Below are positions 17,638 through 25,022 of a DNA stretch of 64,000 nucleotides, in pieces. The notes beneath the pieces are model-generated. The model did no database searches. It saw nothing but the letters and a program-made list of their open reading frames with translations, and was not told where the DNA came from. A program made the translations under genes and the position numbers. This DNA is from Streptomyces fulvoviolaceus. Its GTDB lineage: Bacteria; Actinomycetota; Actinomycetes; Streptomycetales; Streptomycetaceae. The stretch spans positions 186,001 to 250,000 of the forward strand of contig NZ_JOEY01000016.1 of NCBI RefSeq assembly GCF_000718165.1, read 5' to 3'. Position 1 is the stretch's first letter. Each line of letters opens with the position of its first letter.

Positions 17638-18756
17638 ATGGCAGACCTCCAGGACGAACTGCACACCACCGCCGAGGTGGGCGGGCTCGACGACTTGCCC
17701 GCCGATCCCTTCGAGGCGGCGCCGTACACGCCCGTCTCCGACCCGGGCACCTCGCCCCTGGAGCGCGCCCACGCCATCCTCGCCGTGCACCCCGTCGCCG
17801 ACGGCTACAGCGGGTTGCCCTGGGCCCTCAGGCACCTGCCGTGGTTCGACCTGGAGCTCGGCGAGAGCGCCGTCGACACGGACGTGCCGCGGCTGCGCGA
17901 GGGGCATGTCGGCGCGCTGATGTGGTCGCTGCACCTGCCCGAGGGACTCGACGGGGACCGGGCCGTCGGCGCCACGCTGGAACAGCTGGACCTCGTCAGG
18001 ACGGTCGTACGGAACCATCCCGAGGGCCTGCGGCTCGTCGGCACCGCCGGTCAGACCACCGACGCCCGTCACTGCGGCCGCGTCGCCGTGCTGCTCGGCC
18101 CCGCCGGAGCCGCCGCGCTCGGCGACTCGCTCGGCATCCTGCGCTCGCTGCACGCCCTCGGCCTGCGGGTCCTCACCCTGAGCGGCGCGTCCTGGGCCAG
18201 CGAGGCGGGGTTGACCCGGTTCGGCGAGGAGGTGCTGCGCGAGATGAACCGCCTCGGTGTCCTCGCCGACCTCTCCGGTGCCGCCGAGGGCACGATCCTG
18301 CGGGCGCTCGCGGTCTCCAAGGCACCCGTGCTGTGCACCCGCTCCGCCGCCCGCGCCCTGCGCCCCCACCCGGCCAACCTCCCCGACGACCTGCTCGCCG
18401 AGCTGGGTGCCGCCAAGGGCCTGTGCATGGTCCCGCTGACCGCCGAGCAGACCGGCCCGACGGTCCGGGACGTCGCCGACCACCTGGACCACGTCCGCAC
18501 GGTCGCGGGCCCCGAGTGCGTGGGCCTGTCCGGCACGTACGACGCCGGCACCGCCCACCCCCAGGAGCTCGGCGACGCCTCCTGCTACCCGAACCTCATC
18601 GCCGAACTCCTCGACCGCGGCTGGAGCGAGGAGGACCTCGCCCTCCTCACCTGGGGCAACGTCCAACGCGTCCTGCGCAGCGCCGACTTCACCGCCCGAG
18701 CGGCCCAGGAGCGCCGGGAGCCGTCGACGTCGAGGATCGCGGACCTGGACGGCTAG
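17638..18756 (+). CDS. Metal-ligand-deficient paralogue of M19 dipeptidase (likely pseudoenzyme)
   Basis: This 372-residue protein is collinear with the active dipeptidase at 14919 ([46 protein letters not shown]). Every zinc ligand is replaced: His-x-Asp becomes Tyr57-x-Gly59, Glu becomes Ala156, the two His become Gly214 and Arg235, and the last Asp becomes Thr300. The frame is fully open with normal codon bias, so it appears to be maintained. It has a 35-residue N-terminal extension. A non-catalytic role such as binding a ligand or partner is inference. It shares its orientation with the dipeptidase, separated by the reductase remnant and the MerR gene. Confidence 0.85.
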   Translation: MADLQDELHTTAEVGGLDDLPADPFEAAPYTPVSDPGTSPLERAHAILAVHPVADGYSGLPWALRHLPWFDLELGESAVDTDVPRLREGHVGALMWSLHLPEGLDGDRAVGATLEQLDLVRTVVRNHPEGLRLVGTAGQTTDARHCGRVAVLLGPAGAAALGDSLGILRSLHALGLRVLTLSGASWASEAGLTRFGEEVLREMNRLGVLADLSGAAEGTILRALAVSKAPVLCTRSAARALRPHPANLPDDLLAELGAAKGLCMVPLTAEQTGPTVRDVADHLDHVRTVAGPECVGLSGTYDAGTAHPQELGDASCYPNLIAELLDRGWSEEDLALLTWGNVQRVLRSADFTARAAQERREPSTSRIADLDG

Positions 18757-18760
18757 CCGC

Positions 18761-19144
18761 TCACGGATGCTCGATCCGGCAGAGGCAGAACGGATGCCCT
18801 GCCGGATCGGCGTACACCCGGAAGTCCTCCTTGTCCTCCTGGTGCAGCGGCCGCGCCCCCAGCGCCAGCACCTTCCCCTCGGCCGCCTCGATCTCGGCCC
18901 AGGTCGCCCCGGCGTCGAAGTCGAGGTGGAACTGCTGCGAGTTCCGGTCCGCGCGCGGCCACTCCGGCGGGGTGTACCCCTCCGCCCGCTGGAAGCCGAG
19001 CCGCGGCCCGCCCGGGATCGGGAGTACGACCCAGTCGTCGTCCTCGGATCGGGGTGTACCGCCCACCACCCCGGCGTAGAAGGCGGCGAGCGCGTGCGGG
19101 TCGGGGCAGTCGAGCACGACGGTGCGGAAACGTGCCACAGTCAC
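18761..19144 (-). CDS. VOC-superfamily protein (glyoxalase/bleomycin-resistance fold)
   Basis: This 127-residue protein is made of two beta-alpha-beta-beta-beta modules, with motifs VVLDCPDPHALAAFYAGVVG, QQFHLDF and VYADPAGHPFCLC. Actinobacterial members of this type are often annotated as glyoxalase-like with no known substrate. GTG at 19144 has AGGAGG 7 bases upstream. It lies 16 bases downstream of a close paralogue and ends 4 bases from the pseudoenzyme stop. The pair probably arose by tandem duplication. Confidence 0.88.
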   Translation of the reverse strand: MTVARFRTVVLDCPDPHALAAFYAGVVGGTPRSEDDDWVVLPIPGGPRLGFQRAEGYTPPEWPRADRNSQQFHLDFDAGATWAEIEAAEGKVLALGARPLHQEDKEDFRVYADPAGHPFCLCRIEHP

Positions 19145-19160
19145 GACGGTTCCTCCTGGT

Positions 19161-19529
19161 TCAGCAGGCGCAGAGACAGAACGGGTGCCCGGCCGGGTCG
19201 GCATACACACGCCAGCCCCGTGAGCGGTCCTCCGCGTCCAGCGGCTTCGCGCCGAGTGCCAGCACGCCCTGCTCGGCCGCGTTCATGTCCTCGACGGTCA
19301 GGTCCAGGTGGAACTGCTGGGAGGCGTCGGGTGCGGGCCACTTCGGCGGTACGAATCCCGCGGCGGCCTGGAACGCCAGCGTTTGTCCGCCGGGCAGCTT
19401 CAGGTCCACCCAGTCGGCGTCTCCGGGGTCTCCCTCCACGGTGCCGCCCAGCACCTCGGCGTAGAAACCGGCCAGCGCGCGCGGGTCGGGACAGTCCAGG
19501 ACGACGACGCCCAGTTCGGCGAGAGCCAT
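19161..19529 (-). CDS. VOC-superfamily protein, paralogue of the adjacent gene
   Basis: This 122-residue protein has the same layout as its neighbour: VVVLDCPDPRALAGFYAEVL, SQQFHLDL and VYADPAGHPFCLC. ATG at 19529 has AGGAGG 5 bases upstream. It is the first gene of a two-gene unit and diverges from the CGNR regulator over a spacer rich in GGTAAC-type half-sites, so the regulator may control it. Substrate unknown. Confidence 0.88.
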   Translation of the reverse strand: MALAELGVVVLDCPDPRALAGFYAEVLGGTVEGDPGDADWVDLKLPGGQTLAFQAAAGFVPPKWPAPDASQQFHLDLTVEDMNAAEQGVLALGAKPLDAEDRSRGWRVYADPAGHPFCLCAC

Positions 19530-19556
19530 GACTTCCTCCTCGAAGCTCGGAGCGAG

Positions 19557-19617
19557 GGTTACCTCTTGATGCTGGCAACCGGTAACGGTTACTGCATACT
19601 CCCTCATAGGAGGTAAC
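19557..19617. promoter_or_regulatory. Cluster of GGTAAC/GTTACC half-sites with an AACCG-GTAA-CGGTT dyad
   Basis: GGTTACC at 19557, the perfect dyad AACCGGTAACGGTT at 19577-19590, and GGTAAC at 19612 lie in the 97-base divergent spacer between a VOC gene and the CGNR gene. Repeated half-sites in such a spacer suggest an operator; the binding protein may be the CGNR product. Confidence 0.5.
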
Positions 19618-19626
19618 GTCGCAAGC

Positions 19627-20136
19627 ATGAGTGAGAGATCGGCCGCACCGGGGGGCCTGGCTCTGGTCGAGTCCCTGGTGAACACGCTGGAGATCGACAC
19701 GGGCGCCGACGCGCTCGACACGGCGGACGGCCGGGCGCGCTTCGGGCTCACGGAGGACGAGGCCGTGGACGCTCGCGAGCTGCGTGAATCACTGCGCGCG
19801 GCCCTCCTCGCCCACGCCGGCCACCCGCCGCACCGCTCGGTGACCCCGCTGGGGGAGCTGCTGGCCCGGGCGCCCCTCGTGCTCACGGTGGACGACGGGG
19901 ACGGCTCGGCCGCCCTCGCCCCCGCCGACGGCCGCTCCCTGCTCTCCCGCGTCGCGGCCGCCGTGGCCGAGTCGCTGGTCGCGGATTCCTGGACCCGCCT
20001 GAAGGCCTGCGAGGCCGCCGACTGCCACTGGGCGTACTACGACCGCAGCCCGGCGGGCCGCGGTCGTTGGTGCTCGATGCAGGTGTGCGGGGCGCGCGCG
20101 AAGATGCGGCGGTATCGGGCGAGGGGGGCGCCGTAG
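19627..20136 (+). CDS. CGNR zinc-finger protein (ABATE domain), probable transcription regulator
   Basis: This 169-residue protein has an N-terminal ABATE-type region (FGLTEDEAVDARELRESLRAALL) and a C-terminal CGNR-type zinc finger with Cys in CEAADCHWAYYD and WCSMQVCGARAKMRRYR, where the usual CGNR reads CGAR. Members are thought to be stress-linked DNA-binding proteins. AGGAGG lies 13 bases before the ATG, a long spacing. It diverges from the VOC pair. Its stop codon lies within a large inverted repeat. Confidence 0.85.
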   Translation: MSERSAAPGGLALVESLVNTLEIDTGADALDTADGRARFGLTEDEAVDARELRESLRAALLAHAGHPPHRSVTPLGELLARAPLVLTVDDGDGSAALAPADGRSLLSRVAAAVAESLVADSWTRLKACEAADCHWAYYDRSPAGRGRWCSMQVCGARAKMRRYRARGAP

Positions 20137-20248
20137 GGGTGCGGCGTCATGCCGGGTGCGGGGCCGTCGTGGCCGGTCGCGCCCACGCGACAAGCCACGA
20201 CGAACCCGCACCCGCCCGACGGCATGACGTGGCACCCCCTACGGCGCC
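20127..20248. terminator. 122-base imperfect inverted repeat spanning two convergent stops
   Basis: The outer arms (GGCGCCGTAGGGG from 20127; CCCCCTACGGCGCC to 20248) carry the stop codons of both convergent genes. An inner perfect hairpin (GTCGTGGC at 20166-20173 with GCCACGAC at 20194-20201, and TCGCG with CGCGA) caps it. Part of the loop resembles family A repeats. Likely a bidirectional terminator. Confidence 0.75.
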
Positions 20249-20994
20249 TACTCCTCCTCCGCCCCTCCGCGCGGAGCGGACGCCGCCCGCGAGCCCACCA
20301 GCAGCAGGCACAGGACCGCGACACCGGCGACCAGGCCGGCCAGGACGAGCAGGGGATCGAGGGGGCGGACCGTCGACGCGGTGGTCTGGGTCGCGGGCAG
20401 CTGTGCCGCCGTCTGCGGTGACCCGGACGCCTGCGGCGCGTTCGACGCGGCCGCCCCGGCAGTGGTGGGAGACGTCGACGGCGGCATGCTCATGCTCGGC
20501 ATGCTGCTCGCCGCGGTCCGGGTCGGCTCCGTCGCGTGGTGCCCCGACGACGTCGACGATGTCGAGGAGCTCGTGTGCTGGTGCGTCGCCGGCGCCTTCG
20601 ACGTCGTCGCCGGGGCCGCCGCGCGGACCGTGATCCCGGCCGTCATGTCCGGGTGGACGGTGCAGTAGTAGCCGTAGGACCCGGCCGTGCCGAACGTGAA
20701 GCTCCAGGTGTCTCCCTTGTCGAGCATGGGGGAGTGGATCGAGACCGGACCCGAGGTGGTCTTCACGTCGTGCGGTGCCGTGTCGTAGTTGGTCCAGGTC
20801 ACCGTGGACCCGGCCGGGACGGAGAGGGTCGCGGGTGAGAAGGCGTACCCCTTCATCGCCACGCTGTACGAGGCCGCCGACGCCTGTCCGGAGGGGAGCA
20901 ACGGCAGGGCGAGGAGGGCGAGTACGGCGATGACGGCGGCGCTCCGGACCGCCCGCCCGGGTGTCGACCGTATCGACCCTTGCGCGGCCCTCAC
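20248..20994 (-). CDS. Exported cupredoxin with His/Met-rich stalk and membrane anchor
   Basis: This 248-residue protein has a signal peptide (core AVIAVLALLALPLLP) and a plastocyanin-like domain of about 90 residues with type 1 copper ligands in APHDV (His) and YYCTVHPDM (Cys, His, Met). A stalk rich in Ser, Thr, His and Met follows (THQHTSSS, GHHATEP, MPSMSMPP), then a C-terminal helix and a short acidic tail. It should bind copper outside the membrane for electron transfer or delivery. GTG at 20994 overlaps the YceI stop (GTGA), so the two are co-translated. Confidence 0.85.
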   Translation of the reverse strand: MRAAQGSIRSTPGRAVRSAAVIAVLALLALPLLPSGQASAASYSVAMKGYAFSPATLSVPAGSTVTWTNYDTAPHDVKTTSGPVSIHSPMLDKGDTWSFTFGTAGSYGYYCTVHPDMTAGITVRAAAPATTSKAPATHQHTSSSTSSTSSGHHATEPTRTAASSMPSMSMPPSTSPTTAGAAASNAPQASGSPQTAAQLPATQTTASTVRPLDPLLVLAGLVAGVAVLCLLLVGSRAASAPRGGAEEE

Positions 20995-21479
20995 GCGAAC
21001 TCCGCCGCGACCAGCAGCCGCAGCCGCGTCGCCGGGAGCCGCCACGGCAGCCGGAACCCCGTGGCGCGGTGCAGCAGCCGGTACGGCAGCCGGGCGGTGC
21101 CCGCGACGAGCAGCCGGTCGTCGGTGTGGTCGACCACGCGCAGGCGCAGCAGGACGGGGAAGGCGACGTCGTCGATGTCGAGGTCGGCGGTGAGCTGGAG
21201 GCGGCCGGCAGTCTCCTCGACGCGCTCGGTGGTGAGCGCGGCCCGCAGCTCACGGCCGTCGAACTCGAAGCGGAACTCGGGGTGTTCGGCCTCGGGGGAC
21301 ACCTCCAGGGATGCCCCGGCGAGGGACACGCGGCGCCGCCGTACCGGCAACGGCCCGTACCAGGCGGTGAGTTCGACCAGCGAGCGGCCGGGGGCCACGG
21401 TGTAGCGGCCGGGCAGGGGGAGCGCGCCGGTGCGGGACTCCGGCGGGGGTGGAACGGTGGGCAGGGTGACGGTTGTCAT
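20991..21479 (-). CDS. YceI-like domain protein
   Basis: This 162-residue protein resembles the YceI lipocalin-like fold (PLPGRYTVAPGRSLVELTAWYGPLPVRRRRV, LQLTADLDIDDVAFPVLLRLR). YceI proteins bind isoprenoid-type lipids. No signal peptide is visible, so it may act in the cytoplasm or be exported another way. ATG at 21479 has GAGGAG 7 bases upstream. It lies between two cupredoxin genes and overlaps the second. Confidence 0.78.
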   Translation of the reverse strand: MTTVTLPTVPPPPESRTGALPLPGRYTVAPGRSLVELTAWYGPLPVRRRRVSLAGASLEVSPEAEHPEFRFEFDGRELRAALTTERVEETAGRLQLTADLDIDDVAFPVLLRLRVVDHTDDRLLVAGTARLPYRLLHRATGFRLPWRLPATRLRLLVAAEFA

Positions 21480-21598
21480 CCCGAACTCCTCGGAAGCGGT
21501 TCCCGGAATGTGGCGGGGGTGTGGAGAATGGACCGTGGACGCCGCTCCGGCCGGCTGAGCCCCGGCCGGAGCGGCGTCCACCTGTGTCGCGGACCGCG

Positions 21599-22582
21599 TC
21601 AGCAGTTGTTGGTGACGAAGTCCGTGGTGGGCGCGAGCAGGTGCTCGGCCCAGACCGTGTGCATCTTCACGTAGGAGTCGACGTTGAGCAGATCGGTGAT
21701 CTGCTGTCCGAGCGACTCCTCCAGGTGCGCCGAGTTGATGTGGGCCAGCAGCACGCTGAGGGTGTCGTCGAGCACCGTGCCCCCGCCCTCGGTGGCGGGC
21801 CTGAGGATGCTCTCGATCCACACCGTGTGCATCTTGATGTACGAGTCGAGCGCCAGTGCGTCCTGCACCTGCTGCCCCGGAGACGTCTCCAGGTGCGCGG
21901 CATTGATGTGCTGCAGGATCGGCAGCAGCACGTTCTGGATGCTGGTGCACTGCTCGCCGTCACCGGAGCCGTCGGTCGGCGTGGCCGTCGGCGTGGCGGT
22001 CGGCGTGGCCGTGGTGGTCGGCGTCGCGGTGGGGGTGGTCGTAGGCGTGGCCGTGGGTGTGGCCGTGGGTGTCGCCGTCGGCGTGGGGGTCGAACCGCCG
22101 CCGGAGGCCGCGACGACCTTCACCGACGCCACCATGTCCGGGTGCACCGCGCAGTAGTACTCGTACGTCCCCACCTTGGTGAAGGTGTACGACCACGAGT
22201 CGCCCTGCTGCAGCGTCCCCGAGTCGAAGGAGACCGGGGCCTTGGTCGTGGTGACCGTGTGCGGCGCGCTGTCGTGGTTGGTCCACTGGACGGTCTGGCC
22301 GACCTCGACGACGAGCTGCTTCCCGTCGCCGTACTTGTAGCTCATGATGTCGACCTGGTAGTCCGGCGCGGCGGCGGCGGCCTGCTGTGCGTCGGCAGCG
22401 GCGGCAGCGGGCGCCTGAGCCGCGCCCGCAGCCTGCTCCGAGGTGGTGGAACCCGAGGCCGCGCTCAGCAGTCCGAGACTGAGCACCGCGGCCAGTGCCG
22501 CTCCGAACCCCGCGACCAGCAGGCCCCGGTTCCCGGTACGCGGCCTGCGCCGCCGTACACCGGTCTCGTTACTTTCTTTCAC
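21599..22582 (-). CDS. Exported cupredoxin with Thr/Pro spacer and two HINxAHLE repeats
   Basis: This 327-residue protein has a Tat- or Sec-like leader (RRRRPRTGNRGLLVAGFGAAL) and a cupredoxin domain with ligands in SAPHTV (His) and YYCAVHPDM (Cys, His, Met). A spacer of about 40 residues of Thr-Pro-Thr-Ala repeats follows. Two copies of a roughly 50-residue module then end the protein, each with L..L..HIN.AHLE....QQ..D.L.LDSY.KMHTVW. I do not recognise this module; conserved His, Glu and Met could bind metal, or it may be a helical adhesive domain. GTG at 22582 has AGGAG 5 bases upstream. Confidence 0.82.
   Translation of the reverse strand: MKESNETGVRRRRPRTGNRGLLVAGFGAALAAVLSLGLLSAASGSTTSEQAAGAAQAPAAAAADAQQAAAAAPDYQVDIMSYKYGDGKQLVVEVGQTVQWTNHDSAPHTVTTTKAPVSFDSGTLQQGDSWSYTFTKVGTYEYYCAVHPDMVASVKVVAASGGGSTPTPTATPTATPTATPTTTPTATPTTTATPTATPTATPTDGSGDGEQCTSIQNVLLPILQHINAAHLETSPGQQVQDALALDSYIKMHTVWIESILRPATEGGGTVLDDTLSVLLAHINSAHLEESLGQQITDLLNVDSYVKMHTVWAEHLLAPTTDFVTNNC
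21963..22090 (-). repeat. Low-complexity Thr/Pro/Ala-coding repeats
   Basis: Short GTCGGCGTGGCC-type units (6-12 bases) in imperfect tandem encode the spacer of the cupredoxin. It is a slippage-prone stretch. Confidence 0.75.
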
Positions 22583-22609
22583 GTCAACTCCTATGTGCAT
22601 TGGGGGAGT

Positions 22610-23980
22610 TCAGCGGCCGGGGTCGGCCGTGACCAGCAGACTCGTCACGACGAGCACGACGAGGACGAGCCCCGTCTCGACCGCGACCGAGTAACCGAAG
22701 GGCCGCACGGTGGCGGCGTCGCCGCGCAGCAGCACGGCGAGATCTAGGCGGGTGCGCACCCACTGGCGGCTCGCGTACGCGGCCAGCAGGACGCCCCCGA
22801 GAACGGCGGTCTTGATGAGCAGCAGGTGCCCGTACGAGGTGTGCAGCAGGGCGTCGTACGACCCCACCACCTGCCAGGCGAGCACCAGCCCGGCGACGAC
22901 GATGCCCGTGACGCTCACGGCCGCGAGCCGTGAGTAGCCCGGCACCACCACCGCCAGCTCCCCGGGCCGTCGGCGCGGCAGCACGGCCAGCGCGAGCATG
23001 GCCAGGCCGCCGATCCACAGCGAGGCGCCGAGCAGATGGACGACGTCGGCGACCGCGCCCCAAGTGGGCTCACTGCCCTCGGAGTTGTGGCCCGTCATGC
23101 CGGTCGTACGCAGCAGTCCGAACGTCACCGCGAGGGCGCCCACCCGCCAGCCGGGCGAGCGGGAGGTGCCCGCCCCGCCCTGCAGCAGGGCGCCGAGCAC
23201 CACGGCCGCGAGCACCCACATCAGACCGCGCGCGGCGAGCACGACGCCGGGTTCGGTGGCCAGCACGTCCGCGTACGTCGAGGCGCGCAGCGCGTCCCGC
23301 AGGCCGCCGAAGGATGGGGGTCCCCCCGCGCGAGCGAATTCGAGCGTGGGGGAGTACGCCCCCTGCAGCCCGATCGCCGCGACCGTCGCCAGCAGTCCGC
23401 CCGTCCAGGCCAGCCCGAGCAGCGCCCGGGCCCGCGGCTCGTACGCGCCGCGCGGCCACAGCAGCGTGATGAAGGCGAGCCCGCCGATGAACAGGGCCAG
23501 CGAGAGATAGCCGGCCCAGCGGGCGGCGACGAGGCCCCTGCGCACCGAGGGGGACGGTGCGGGAAGGGGGGATACGGCCTCGTCGCCGCCGGCCCGGGGG
23601 GTGGCCGCTGCGCCGACGGTGAAGCTGAGCCGGCCGGAGGAGGCGTGTCCGTCCTCCTCGTCGACGACGGACCAGACGACGGCGAGTCGCTGACCGTGCT
23701 CCACGGTGGGGAGGGCGATCCGCACGCCGTCCTTCGACGCCCGGGTGACCGGGAGCCGGTCGCCGTCCTCCGTCAGCACCCGTACGTCGGCCACGTCGAC
23801 GGCCTCGTCGAAGGTGAGGGTGAGCCGCTCGGGCGCCTTCTTGAGCTCGGCGCCGTCCTTGGGGGACGCGCTCACCAACTCGGTGTGGGCGGAGGCGGGC
23901 GTGCTGAGCAGGGCGCAGAGGAACGGGGTGAGGAGCAGCAGGAGCAGGGCGCGGCGGACGGTCGTCGTCGTGGGGGTCAT
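22610..23980 (-). CDS. CopC-CopD fusion, copper-binding and membrane protein
   Basis: This 456-residue protein has a signal peptide, then a CopC domain whose mature end starts at His in ASAHTELVSASPKDG, with DEEDGHASSG carrying further copper-type ligands. A CopD membrane domain of eight or so helices follows (SLWIGGLAML, TSYGHLLLIKTAVL). The fusion should bind periplasm-side copper and pass it across the membrane. A 41-bp palindromic insert (23314-23354) is read in frame as part of a loop (SPTLEFARAGGPPS). ATG at 23980 overlaps the preceding gene's stop. The cupredoxin gene follows 27 bases after its end. Confidence 0.9.
   Translation of the reverse strand: MTPTTTTVRRALLLLLLTPFLCALLSTPASAHTELVSASPKDGAELKKAPERLTLTFDEAVDVADVRVLTEDGDRLPVTRASKDGVRIALPTVEHGQRLAVVWSVVDEEDGHASSGRLSFTVGAAATPRAGGDEAVSPLPAPSPSVRRGLVAARWAGYLSLALFIGGLAFITLLWPRGAYEPRARALLGLAWTGGLLATVAAIGLQGAYSPTLEFARAGGPPSFGGLRDALRASTYADVLATEPGVVLAARGLMWVLAAVVLGALLQGGAGTSRSPGWRVGALAVTFGLLRTTGMTGHNSEGSEPTWGAVADVVHLLGASLWIGGLAMLALAVLPRRRPGELAVVVPGYSRLAAVSVTGIVVAGLVLAWQVVGSYDALLHTSYGHLLLIKTAVLGGVLLAAYASRQWVRTRLDLAVLLRGDAATVRPFGYSVAVETGLVLVVLVVTSLLVTADPGR
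23314..23354. repeat. 41-bp palindromic insert, family B, copy 2
   Basis: ATGGGGGTCCCCCC, a GCTCGAATTCGAGC-like hairpin, and TGGGGGAG match the insert at 16926. Here the gene stays open and the insert is translated within a loop of the CopD domain. Confidence 0.85.
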
Positions 23981-24597
23981 GGCGTCGCCCCCGCCGACGG
24001 GGAGGGCGAGGCGATTCCGCCGAGGAGGCTGCCGACCGGGGCGAGGCCTACGCAGGGGGAGGCCGACGGGGATGGGGACGGGGAGGCGTCCGTGCCGTTG
24101 AGGAGACCGAACACGGAGTCCGTGATGCCGGTCAGGAGCGGTTCCACGAGGGTGACCTCGCCGTCCTCGCAGGTGTCGGCGTCGGCCGGGGGCGAGGTGC
24201 TGTCCGACGGGGAGGGGGTGGGCGCGGGGGAGGTGCTGCCGGTGGGCGGCAAGGTCGTGTGGCCGGAATGGCCGCTGTGGTCGGTGCCGGTGCCTGTGCC
24301 GGTTCCCAGGCCGCCGGTGCCGTACCCGGTGCCGACGCCGACACCGCCGTACCCGGGCAACTCACCTGTGCCCACGGGGACTTGGCCCGTCCCGGCCCCC
24401 GGAGCCGAGGCGGCCGGCGCAGGGCTCATCGGTGCCGTGGCCGCCGGGGGTACGGCGGCCTGGTCGGAGCCGGACGCGGAGGTGGCGCCGATGCCGGACG
24501 CGTAGCCCAGCACGATCACCACGGCGCCGACGAGCGCTCCGGCCACCATCTCGTCGCGATGGTCCCGTGGCCACTCCGCCCTGCGGAACAAGGGCAT
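23977..24597 (-). CDS. Membrane-anchored low-complexity protein with His motif
   Basis: This 206-residue protein has one N-terminal transmembrane helix (MVAGALVGAVVIVLGYASG). A long extracellular tail of Gly, Thr, Ser and Pro includes GTGTDHSGHSGHTTLP, a possible copper-binding His cluster. Two Cys (DTCEDGE, SPCVGL) could form a disulfide around LLTGITDSVFGLLNGTD. RBS GGAGTG precedes ATG. It leads the copper-type block and overlaps the CopC-CopD gene by four bases. I know no family for it. Confidence 0.7.
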   Translation of the reverse strand: MPLFRRAEWPRDHRDEMVAGALVGAVVIVLGYASGIGATSASGSDQAAVPPAATAPMSPAPAASAPGAGTGQVPVGTGELPGYGGVGVGTGYGTGGLGTGTGTGTDHSGHSGHTTLPPTGSTSPAPTPSPSDSTSPPADADTCEDGEVTLVEPLLTGITDSVFGLLNGTDASPSPSPSASPCVGLAPVGSLLGGIASPSPSAGATP

Positions 24598-25022
24598 GGA
24601 TCACTCCTGGCATGGTCAGATCAAGCCGATCGATGGATGCGGCGAATGGGGACCAGTGGAGTGGAGGGCGGATTCCGCATGACTACGCGTCGGTTAACCG
24701 ATCGTTGCCTACCTCTCTTTTGCAGGTGCTTGGTCTGTGAGAACGGTCAATTCCGCTAAATGCTCGAATGTGAATCGAACTCGTGTTGAGGATTCCGGGG
24801 AGGGCTGCATATGCCAGCCGGGGTGCCCGTGCCGTTCAGGCGCAGAAAGGCCCCGGCGCTCACTCGCGCCGGGGCCTTGCCCTGACTTTTCGTCCACGAA
24901 ATCCCCGCGAAAGAGTTCGGGCCTTCACGGGCCTTCACCGGAATTCCAGAAACTCCCTCGAATCCGTCAGGAATTCATGGAACTCGAAATCCGGTCGGAA
25001 GTCCTCGGGCTCCTCGGGTCCC
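24598..25022. other. 425-base region: promoter of the copper block, small ORF and terminator
   Basis: The left part must hold the minus-strand promoter of the copper-type block. ATG at 24811 with GGGGAGGG 6 bases upstream opens a 24-codon plus-strand ORF (to 24885) whose 3' half is the hairpin at 24847. The rest, up to the UDP-glucose dehydrogenase stop, shows no gene; it includes repeated GGGCCTTCAC units (24919-24938). Confidence 0.5.
24847..24878. terminator. 13-bp perfect stem terminator
   Basis: AAGGCCCCGGCGC (24847-24859) pairs perfectly with GCGCCGGGGCCTT around a 6-base loop. It lies downstream of the minus-strand UDP-glucose dehydrogenase gene. Confidence 0.85.
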
